Positions 23,591-35,100 of a DNA stretch of 64,000 nt are shown one piece after another. This DNA is from Leptidea sinapis (taxonomy: Eukaryota > Arthropoda > Insecta > Lepidoptera > Pieridae). The stretch is taken from contig NC_066292.1 of NCBI RefSeq assembly GCF_905404315.1, positions 1,984,001 to 2,048,000 on the forward strand, read 5' to 3'. The notes beneath the pieces were generated by a model. The model worked only from the letters and a program-made list of their open reading frames with translations, was not told the DNA's origin and searched no databases. The first letter of the stretch is position 1, and every line of letters begins with the position of its first letter. The translations under genes and the position numbers were made by a program.

Positions 23591-25109
23591 ATCCTGCCTT
23601 GATCTATTTGAGAGTTGACACAAAATAATAAAGACATGTTAAAATTTAAACTTTATTTTATAAATAAAAAACTGTTCTTTCATAAATAAAACAAAAAATA
23701 AGCATTAAATACATTGTCCACAATTTAATTAATAGTAACACAGATGCAATGTGGCTTCACGATATATTCATAATTCAATTTAACTTTTCCAAATTGACTT
23801 GCGTCTAAACTAACAAATACACTATTTACCATTATGTTTATATATTTTTTATTATTCTTTAATGAAAATAATTATTATGATTGTAGAAAAAGTATACACA
23901 TCAATAAAGTGACTTGACATTCAGTTTTACAACATTTTGATAAAGATTGTCTTTCAAAAAAGTCGTATCATTGTATTATTTTTAATAAGTCGAATATGTC
24001 ATTTATAATAATTATTAATTTTAGCGTGTTGTGCTCAGATTATAAAGAATGGTAACTTATAAGTTGTGAATAGTAGACGGACGCATCCTACACTTTGGTG
24101 ATTAAATAATATTATCCTATCGATTACAAATAGATAACCAAAACAAAGAGAACGTCATTGTCTTTTGACAGCGCGGCGTTGAACTAACAAGTTAACGGAA
24201 CTAAGAACTTGGCTAATATCTCTACATTAACATCTTAAAACATATAATACCTACACAAAAAATACAGTATACAATTAAATTGTGATTAATTTGATACGTT
24301 ATGTAATAAAGCAATAATCACTTAAATAAAATACCTAATAAATATAAATTATTTCCATTAAACGAGGGAATCTGTTTCAAAAATAAAATCACATAGAAAA
24401 TAATTTAATGATTTTGGAATAAAGTGAAACTCTTCGCAACAAAATATACATTAGATATAACGTTCTGATTCTTGTCTCGTTCACAAAAGGAAAACAAATA
24501 AGTATTTCCCAGCCTCCGTTTAAGTGTCTTATATATAATACTGTTTTACGTACGCAGTGTGTAAGAAATATTATTGCTAACTTTCAGATTATCGCGGAAT
24601 TTATTGCTTTCGCTAAACAAACTGGACGTCTCGCTACAATCAACCGATAACATCAGGAAAAACACTTACAGTTACGGTTATAGGGATACAATAGGTTACA
24701 TATAAGAAAATACCAATAACAGTTTAGTCGAGTGAAGACTGAAAAGCCATCAAAATGGCGACATTTAGGGAACAATATTATAAATTATTAACATACAACA
24801 GTACACGTACTAAGCCACGACAATTATAATATTAAAATTATCTATTTCCTATCAACAATAATTTATATCAATATAATTTATTATGAGTCGTACATACGTA
24901 AGGTTTATTATTCAAAGCTAATAATATAATACCTATTACATAAAACGTGTAATCTCATAAGTTTATTGCACCCAACATCCAACTCTACGGGTATCACATA
25001 ACATCGATAATAGCGCGGCACAGCACATCAGATATCGATAAAAACAAGATTCAACATAGACCTATCGATTAGGCCGCCAGCCGTAGACACAGCCCGAAAC
25101 CATAGAGCT
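23591..25109. other. TE-poor stretch between the convergent genes
   Basis: I see no LINE or SINE and no coding run. On the minus strand an AATAAA (plus-strand TTTATT at 23652-23657) could end a long DmX 3' UTR, because the region upstream of it in that direction is repeat-free. This is inference only. Confidence 0.35.
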
Positions 25110-25391
25110 GATTTACATTAATCCTTTATTTAATAATATTATCTATGACTTGCTTCTTGTAAGATAACCTTGTAGTTCGATTAGTGTAAGCCAGCCCTAA
25201 CACCAATACATAACTCTTAAATATCTTAGGTTGCGGATATAATTGAACTAAATATCGATAGTAACGAAGAAGCATGGACAGGAGGTCTGCTACTCGGTGA
25301 CTAGTGTGGGTCGTTATATCGATACTCTTAACACAAACAACAAAATCACCACCACAAGGATCCTGCGATGATTTGTCTCTCAACGACTTCA
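25110..25391 (-). other. Candidate alternative or UTR terminal exon of DmX
   Basis: On the minus strand a strong acceptor (TTTTCTTTCCAG, then GAATTG) opens a frame of about 89 codons, beginning ELKSLRDKSSQDPCGGDFVV. Its stop TAA overlaps an AATAAA signal. The product has no family motif. It could be an alternative last exon or a spliced 3' UTR exon of DmX; a fortuitous open frame is also possible. Confidence 0.3.
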
Positions 25392-25689
25392 ATTCCTGGA
25401 AAGAAAATTATATTCTTTATTATATTGCCAGTCATTATTAATATTTCTAGATATACTCTAGATATACGTGATTTAATTGGACCGATAAATCTAAGAATCC
25501 ATTCAAAGCACCGTTAACGAAAATTAAAAGTTAAAAAGACGTGTGTAAAGACTAAATAACAAATATGGCTTAAAAACGATGACACAGGTTAAGTATGGGT
25601 CGTTCAAAACCAAGCTATTAAATGAAATTAATTATTCATGACATAGATTTATCTAATGTAATTAAATCTTATTATTAAAAGTGTTTCTT

Positions 25690-25918
25690 ATATTTCAAGG
25701 AACTTTCTTCCACGTACAACAAAGATGTGGAATGAGCTTCCTTGTGCAATGTTTCCGGGACGATACGACATGGGACGATCAAAAAAGCGCGTACACCTTC
25801 CTTAAAGGCTGGCAACGCTCCTGAGATTCCTCTGGTGTTGCATGGGAAATGTGGGCGGCGGTGATCACTTAACACCGGTGACCGGTACACTCTCTTTTCT
25901 TCCTCTTTCATAAAAGTC
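25690..25918 (+). mobile_element. Family D LINE 3' fragment
   Basis: The piece retains nucleotide similarity to the block encoding FLPRTTKLWNELPCAVFP and MGTFK at 36685-37255, now frameshifted, and ends with GGTGATCACTTAACA then CCGGTGACC. Only the C-terminal codons and 3' UTR of the LINE remain. Confidence 0.65.
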
Positions 25919-26044
25919 TACCACTGTAGGTATTGATTTTCCTAAAATTAAAGTCTAAAAATTTTTTAAAAATATTAAATATTTAAAACATCTAACACTG
26001 CATAAATATATTTCAATCTTTATATACGAGTTGTGTATACTTAT

Positions 26045-26163
26045 TTATGTGGCGTAGTTGACGTGATGCGTGTCAGCGGCGCGAGTGCGCGCCTCGCGGT
26101 CTGGCAGCTTGCGGACCTTCATAGTGCCGTCTGCGCCGCACGAGAACATCCGGCCCGCGTTGT
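26045..26163 (-). CDS. Rbcn-3A: DmX last exon with stop
   Basis: After CACACAG the frame gives DNAGRMFSCGADGTMKVRKL then PDREARTRAADTHHVNYAT and TAA. FSCGADGT-K is the last WD40 strand of the family. The tail after it differs from vertebrates, as expected. A possible donor ATAA/GTATAC just after the stop would allow a spliced 3' UTR. Confidence 0.9.
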
Positions 26164-29100
26164 CTGTGTGATCAACGTTCATATAGTTATGAGTAAGACA
26201 ACCTAGTCTCAGATATGAAATATAACATAGCAAGCGACCACAGACTATAGAAACATACTACATAGCTTTGCATGTGGCTGTGACGTTCCTGATATATATA
26301 TAATATATATATTTTAGAGATTAATTTATGAATTTGCTGTTTTGTGCAGAAAAAAAGTTATCCAACTAATCTGGTCCTAATATTTTTACAAATTGAAAAC
26401 TAACTTTATTTCTTGAATTCAAATTTAGAATGCTGAAAAATATTAGAAACTTTGATCATTGCTTTCAATTTATTGAATATGGTGTTTAAGAAAACATTAT
26501 TACTATTGCAGTGTTTGCCAGGCATATAGTCGGTATAAAGCCGTCATTCTTAAGACGGCTCTACTAAACGGGATACATTCTTAATATTGTATAAAACAGA
26601 ACAATACGTTAACATGTAGGAGCGAGTGCCTCCTTCTGGAAGTGAACACAGGATGCTTTTAAATGTATTCTAGATCTTATATCAAACTAAAAACAATAAC
26701 TTAAGCTATAGATGAACACAATTCAACCCCACACTCCCCAAACCAATAATCCGCCTTTTCTAGCAGAAGTTTTCTGAACCGAGGGACTGACGGATTGAAT
26801 AATTCTACCTTCTGACAGACTTCATTATACAGAGAACAAATGCGATATAAACTAGAATGTTGACCACAATTTGTGCGTGTTGTGGGTAGACTGAACGTTT
26901 TCCTATTAATAATACGGCTGCTATGTCATGGGACAGCTAAGCTAATTTTACTTAATAATAGAGGACTGTCTATGTGCCATGAATCAGTTTGTGTTAAAAG
27001 ACAAGGTTTGAAACGTTCCTACGCTGTACAAGAGACGTTATGCCAAAATGCACAAGTCTAGATTCGTAGCAGTCTAACCGACGACAAAGATTACTTGAAA
27101 ATGAGAGATGATATAAAAATCTCGACTGTACCTGTTCTAACCTCTTAATATGAATAATGTGAGAAGGGTTCCATACCGGACTGCAATATTCTAAAATCTA
27201 CGCACGTAGCTGTTAAAAAGTATTTTGTCACATCAGCGTCTTTGAAAAATTTAGTTTGTCTTATCACAAAACCTGAAAGACGAGATGCCTTTATGGAAAT
27301 GTAGTCAATGTCTTCTCTAAAATCTAATTTTGTGTCAACTATGACGCCTAAATCTTGCATTGTACAAACTTTTGTTAATGGACACGCATTTATGAAGTAA
27401 GTAAGTAGTGATGAATTGCAGTTTCGAGAAAAGTTTAAGTAAAAACAATTTGAGGAATTTAAGACCATCCCATTACTAACACACCAATCGCAGATATCAA
27501 GATTACTTTGTAATATGATCGTATCTTCTGCAGATTGAATTTCTCGATAAATTTTTAAGTCGTCTCCAAACATTTGATATTTGGATTTTAATTAAGTCGC
27601 TTTAGTCGCTAGTTCACAATCACACAATCAAGAAAAAAAGGACCCTAAATGGGAGCCCTGTGGAACCCCTGATGACACTGTTCTTGAAATTGACGGATCC
27701 ACGTCCGGAAAGCCACGGATCTTTACAATCTGGGAACGGTTAGGATAGGATTCGCACCACCGCAGTAGAGAGCCACATATTCCTGCGTGACCAATTTATT
27801 CTATGAGCAGTACGTGGTCAACCACATCGAAGGCTTTTGATAAATCAGTGTAAATAGCATGCAATTCATGGCCATCTGTGAATGCTTGAGTAATGTCACT
27901 AACGGAATCCACAAGATTCGATGTAGTTGATCTACCAGGTCGAAATTCATGCTGTCAAATTTAAAAAACTAAGTATGAGTCGATATCATTATCAATAGAT
28001 ATGTCGCGGGGACTGTTTTTATAACAGTGATTTGGTCAAATCTCGGAGGATGTTAAAAAACAGAACGGTTTTATCATTTCTCGAAACAAATCTAGTGATT
28101 TGACCTAATGCCAGAATGGGTTACGTGAAACAACAAAAAGTATTTTCTTTGGTATTTATTTATAAGGTTCATTTGGTAAGACTTAGATATAATAATAAAT
28201 AAATAATTTGTTAAGAATTTATTCGTGTCGCAGGTGGAGGGGGGTGAGAGGGGAACCACGAATGGGTTTCCACCTAACCTCTCCGAGTCGGGTTATAACT
28301 CAAGCTTGATGCTCATTTCGCTAGCTTTTGCATCCAAAGTTCTTCTAGTCGCGTCACTCATTGCCATTTCACGGAACCAACCCTGGTATTTGATCAAATC
28401 ACTAGATTTGTTTAGAGAAATGATAAAATCCTGTTGTTCTTTAAACATACTCCGTGATTTGATCACATCACTTAGGGAATTTACCAAATCTCTGTTATTA
28501 TCATTTCCGTGCGACAGATATACCAGCACATCCTCTGTCCAAGATAATAAAAATATATCGGGCGCCCGTGTGCTGTACAAACTAAAAAACCTGTTAGTGC
28601 TATTGAATTTGCAGAAGTGCTATTAGAAAATTAAATCGAAATATCGGGGAAGCTAAAGTAATCATTGAACTCACCTATGTGTATCTGCGTGACCCCCTGA
28701 CCTATGTGCTTGAAGAATGAACTGCGAGCATGTTCGCCCGCGAACGTGTGCAGCAGCTGGTGCGAGGAGAGACTGAATACCTGGAATATAGTACCAATAA
28801 TAAGTCAACATGATCTCAGATAATATGTTACTACTACACCTTTGGAATTAAGCGACCGCCTATTACTTATTCATATGTGTGTGGGCGTGCGTACCTTGAT
28901 GTCGCCGTCGGCGGCGCCGATCGCGTACACGTCCTCGTGCGGCGAGAGCGCCAGACACTTGACGGGCGCGTGGTGCGCGTGCAGCTTGTGGCGCGGCGCG
29001 CGTGTCCGCAGGTCCCACACCAGCACGTTATTAATATAAGGCAGGTGTGTGTGTGTGTGGGCGTGCGTACCTTGATGTCGCCGTCGGCGGCGCCGATCGC

Positions 29101-32100
29101 GTACACGTCCTCGTGCGGCGAGAGCGCCAGACACTTGACGGGCGCGTGGTGCGCGTGCAGCTTGTGGCGCGGCGCGCGTGTCCGCAGGTCCCACACCAGC
29201 ACGTTATTAATATAAGGCAGGTGTGTGTGTGTGTGGGCGTGCGTACCTTGATGTCGCCGTCGGCGGCGCCGATCGCGTACACGTCCTCGTGCGGCGAGAG
29301 CGCCAGACACTTGACGGGCGCGTGGTGCGCGTGCAGCTTGTGGCGCGGCGCGCGTGTCCGCAGGTCCCACACCAGCACGTTATTAATATAAGGCAGGTGT
29401 GTGTGTGTGTGGGCGTGCGTACCTTGATGTCGCCGTCGGCGGCGCCGATCGCGTACACGTCCTCGTGCGGCGAGAGCGCCAGACACTTGACGGGCGCGTG
29501 GTGCGCGTGCAGCTTGTGGCGCGGCGCGCGTGTCCGCAGGTCCCACACCAGCACGTTATTAATATAAGGCAGGTGTGTGTGTGTGTGGGCGTGCGTACCT
29601 TGATGTCGCCGTCGGCGGCGCCGATCGCGTACACGTCCTCGTGCGGCGAGAGCGCCAGACACTTGACGGGCGCGTGGTGCGCGTGCAGCTTGTGGCGCGG
29701 CGCGCGTGTCCGCAGGTCCCACACCAGCACGTTATTAATATAAGGCAGGTGTGTGTGTGTGTGGGCGTGCGTACCTTGATGTCGCCGTCGGCGGCGCCGA
29801 TCGCGTACACGTCCTCGTGCGGCGAGAGCGCCAGACACTTGACGGGCGCGTGGTGCGCGTGCAGCTTGTGGCGCGGCGCGCGTGTCCGCAGGTCCCACAC
29901 CAGCACGTTATTAATATAAGGCAGGTGTGTGTGTGTGTGGGCGTGCGTACCTTGATGTCGCCGTCGGCGGCGCCGATCGCGTACACGTCCTCGTGCGGCG
30001 AGAGCGCCAGACACTTGACGGGCGCGTGGTGCGCGTGCAGCTTGTGGCGCGGCGCGCGTGTCCGCAGGTCCCACACCAGCACGTTATTAATATAAGGCAG
30101 GTGTGTGTGTGTGTGGGCGTGCGTACCTTGATGTCGCCGTCGGCGGCGCCGATCGCGTACACGTCCTCGTGCGGCGAGAGCGCCAGACACTTGACGGGCG
30201 CGTGGTGCGCGTGCAGCTTGTGGCGCGGCGCGCGTGTCCGCAGGTCCCACACCAGCACGTTATTAATATAAGGCAGGTGTGTGTGTGTGTGGGCGTGCGT
30301 ACCTTGATGTCGCCGTCGGCGGCGCCGATCGCGTACACGTCCTCGTGCGGCGAGAGCGCCAGACACTTGACGGGCGCGTGGTGCGCGTGCAGCTTGTGGC
30401 GCGGCGCGCGTGTCCGCAGGTCCCACACCAGCACGTTATTAATATAAGGCAGGTGTGTGTGTGTGTGGGCGTGCGTACCTTGATGTCGCCGTCGGCGGCG
30501 CCGATCGCGTACACGTCCTCGTGCGGCGAGAGCGCCAGACACTTGACGGGCGCGTGGTGCGCGTGCAGCTTGTGGCGCGGCGCGCGTGTCCGCAGGTCCC
30601 ACACCAGCACGTTATTAATATAAGGCAGGTGTGTGTGTGTGTGGGCGTGCGTACCTTGATGTCGCCGTCGGCGGCGCCGATCGCGTACACGTCCTCGTGC
30701 GGCGAGAGCGCCAGACACTTGACGGGCGCGTGGTGCGCGTGCAGCTTGTGGCGCGGCGCGCGTGTCCGCAGGTCCCACACCAGCACGTTATTAATATAAG
30801 GCAGGTGTGTGTGTGTGTGGGCGTGCGTACCTTGATGTCGCCGTCGGCGGCGCCGATCGCGTACACGTCCTCGTGCGGCGAGAGCGCCAGACACTTGACG
30901 GGCGCGTGGTGCGCGTGCAGCTTGTGGCGCGGCGCGCGTGTCCGCAGGTCCCACACCAGCACGTTATTAATATAAGGCAGGTGTGTGTGTGTGTGGGCGT
31001 GCGTACCTTGATGTCGCCGTCGGCGGCGCCGATCGCGTACACGTCCTCGTGCGGCGAGAGCGCCAGACACTTGACGGGCGCGTGGTGCGCGTGCAGCTTG
31101 TGGCGCGGCGCGCGTGTCCGCAGGTCCCACACCAGCACGTTATTAATATAAGGCAGGTGTGTGTGTGTGTGGGCGTGCGTACCTTGATGTCGCCGTCGGC
31201 GGCGCCGATCGCGTACACGTCCTCGTGCGGCGAGAGCGCCAGACACTTGACGGGCGCGTGGTGCGCGTGCAGCTTGTGGCGCGGCGCGCGTGTCCGCAGG
31301 TCCCACACCAGCACGTTATTAATATAAGGCAGGTGTGTGTGTGTGTGGGCGTGCGTACCTTGATGTCGCCGTCGGCGGCGCCGATCGCGTACACGTCCTC
31401 GTGCGGCGAGAGCGCCAGACACTTGACGGGCGCGTGGTGCGCGTGCAGCTTGTGGCGCGGCGCGCGTGTCCGCAGGTCCCACACCAGCACGTCGCCCCGC
31501 CGGCCGCCCGACAGCAACACGCCGCCGCCGCCCGCCCACGACACGCACGACGCTCCGCCCTCGTGGCACGTCCACGCTACCGCACACATTGTTATTATCA
31601 CTACGACTATAACCTTACAAGTTTAAATGGGGACGGGGTTATTGAAGTGAAACTTCTTAAGTTGAAGTTAATCGTCACGATTTTCGGTTACGCGTCATTT
31701 TGTTTTTGTTGTCAATATGACAGTGTTGATAGCTGTCAGGTGAAGCTGGCAGATACAATACCAACGTTTGTCTTATCTTTTCAATTCATTAATTTGAAAG
31801 TACGAAAAATGATTTATATCTATTATTTTTTACAGGGAGTGACAATATCATTACATATTATTTAATATTTATCTATTTATATGTATAGCATTATACTTCT
31901 ATGTATTATTTTATTGAATTGAAACTACTTTTGAATCGTTGTGATTTGAGACTCGATGAAACGAAAAAGCGACACAATGGAGGCGCTTTTATTAATAAAA
32001 CCAATCTTGTATTATATACAGATTATATCCTTAATGCTATGGATTCAGGATATGAAGTTGATGCGGTGTATACGTATTTTTCCAAAGCTTTCGATAAATT

Positions 32101-35100
32101 AAACCATACCACGCTAATTAATAAATTGTCGAAATTCGGTATACACGGTGACTTACTTCGTTGGTTGATTTCTTATATTTCCAATCGTAGCCAAGCTGTT
32201 GCACTAAAGGGTTATACATCTAGGTACCTTGAAATCTCTTCGGATATACCACAGGGCTCACATTTAGGGCCTTTTATGTTTATACTGTACGTTAATAATA
32301 TAGAGATGTGTTTTAGAAACTCTCATCATTTGCTCTATGCAGATGATACAAAGATATATAAAATAATCAAATCTCGAGAAGATTACGTTCAGTTACAATC
32401 AAACTTACAAAGATTTGAATTATTTTTTGAAAATGACCAACTGTTTATGAATCCTGATAAATGTTATTCAATAACATTTGCCCGGAAACGTAATTTAATT
32501 GTTTTTGATTACTTTCTTTCTAGTAAGAAACTACTAGTACAAGTCAATAGTATTTAAGGACCTAGGTGTAACCCTTAATTCTCAATTAAACTTTAATCTA
32601 CATATCGACAACATTTCCTCTAAGGCTTATAAGCAATTAGGAATGGTATTACGTCTGTCAAAACCATTTAGGCAACCAAATACACTCAAAATTCTTTACT
32701 ACGCTTTCATCCGCAGTATCCTCGAGTTTGCTTGCGTTATTTCGAACCCTCAGTACGAGCTTCATATCGCTCGTATTGAAGGTATACAAAATAAGTTCTT
32801 AAGATCATTGGAATACCGGACTGGGCATATTTTTATCGATTATGCCACTGCGTTACAAAGGCACAGAATATCCCCACTAATTAACTTGACTCGGCATCCT
32901 TGTTAAATCTAATTAAATTTATAACACCGTGAATCTCCATTCGTTCTAAGATTACATTTTATGTATCATCTTATAAAAGCAATTATGCAGGAAATACATT
33001 TGTGAGGCGCTCTTGTAGTTTGTACAATAAACATCTTACTGAAATTGAAATATTTTCATTAAATATACAAAAATATAAGAAAATAGTAGGTGACATTATA
33101 CTCAATTTAAAAAATTAATAACACTAAATAATAAAATCATTGTTGTTGTGTCCTGTTCTTAACTATACTCTTATAACTGTTTAAATTTTCGTTTTGTACA
33201 TTGTAATTTTGTAGTTTTTACTTTTGGTTTAAAATATCTATGTTGTTTGTTGTTATTTGTTTTGCATTATTGTCCATTGTAAACATAATTAGTATTTAAT
33301 TTATGGAACTGTTTTGTCTTCTAGTTTATGTATATTTGTAGCTCACTATTGTAAAAGACTGTTTTCTTCCTGAATAAATAAATAAATAAATAAATAAAAC
33401 TTTTATTTAGGTCGACGCGCCAAATTATGATTTCAACAATATCAGGATATCCTATCGAAGGTTCTGAAGGGTGCACAGAGAACGAATTTGGGATCACTTT
33501 TTAAATCCAAGATGGCCGTCGTGCAAAATTATGTTTTGAACAATATGGATATCGTAGCCGAGGTTCTCGAGGGTGCAGACAACGAATTTGGGATCATTTT
33601 TTAAATCCAAGATGGCCGCCGCGCAAAATTATGATTTCAACAATATGGATATCGTATGCGAGGTTCTCGAGGGTGCAGAGAACGAATTTGGGATCATTTT
33701 TTAAATCCAAGATGGCCCCCGCGCAAAATTATGATTTCAACAATATGGTTATCGACGGTACAGAGAACGAATTTGGGATCATTTTTAAAATCCAAAATGG
33801 CCGCCGCGCAAAATTATGATTTCAACAATATGGATATCGTATCCGATGTTTTCGAGAGTGCAGAGAACGAATTTGGGATAATTTTTGAAATCCAAGATGG
33901 CCGCCGCGTAAAATTATGATTTGAACAATATGGGTATCGTATCCGATTTTCTCGAGAGTACAAAGAACGAATTTGGGATCATTTTTAAAATCCAAGAATG
34001 CCGCCGCGGAACATGATTTTTGGGGGGGTACGATATGCGTGGTTATAATGAACACCCTAGTGCCAAACAACTATAAGGCATATTTCGGAAATTGTTGTAC
34101 CACATGGAACTAAAATCGTTGAAATCAATAAACTATGTGCTAATGAACACGAACACGAAACACTTGAAAACATCAGTATTTTTATGTGTTCTTCTTCACA
34201 ATATTAAAACGACTGTCTTCACGGACTGATGATGCAAATGAGAATTAAAGTGACGGTATATAATAAATAACTCAGAAGAAAATGGAGGCATAATGTCTCG
34301 TTTACTAGATTATAACCAAGCTTGGGAATACCTATATATAGCCAATAGTTGGATACATAGCTGGTTTTGTTGTGAGATCTCTATGTCACCATTTAAAATG
34401 CATGGGTTGCATTGACTTGTTAACTGTGACAGTTTGAGTACAACAAATTAATAAGCACACGAGATAGAGGTGGAAAAATGTATGCTTCAAGCGACGTTTA
34501 TGAGGTTTGTAAAGCTGCAGAACTTGTAATTTAAGTAATATAATTGTTTACATTATAATATTAAATAATTTTTAAGTTTGGTGAAAAATAGTAAACCTTA
34601 CATTTATCCTGATACTCTACGCGGATAGCACTGAAAATGTTTAGAACTGGCCAGTTCGAAAAATTTCTAATGAAAACTTTTTTGTATTTCAATTTGAGAT
34701 CTCTTTGGTAACCTAATGTAGTATATTGCATTCATTTGTCATTTGTTTTTGTGAATTGGCGGCAAATCTAAAACTCTTGTTACACATGAAAATGAACCTA
34801 ACGTGAGAAAATTTTCGGTCAATGATTTATTATGACTTTCGTTGTGGGCTTACTCAACAACAAAGCTACGATAGGCTGCGCTTAGCATTTCTTAATGAAG
34901 CCATCTCGTGCCACTATTAACAATTAGCTTAACGAGTTTAAGCGTGGACGTAGCAATCTCAATGATGATCCGCGTGAGGGACGTCCTTTAACAGCGACTA
35001 CTGAAGATAGCATCAGTGCTGTGCGACACATTATAGAGGAAGATAAGAGAGTGATCTATCAGCAGATACGGGCAAGCCTAGGCATTGGTATGAGTCAAGT

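Noticed and set aside
28867..31626. Many 107-206 codon open frames on both strands across the 176-bp array
   Set aside because: They are repeat-driven readings of one exon tail. Only the frame of 31576-31359 on the minus strand fits the DmX protein and splice phases; the rest have no acceptor and shift frame from unit to unit.
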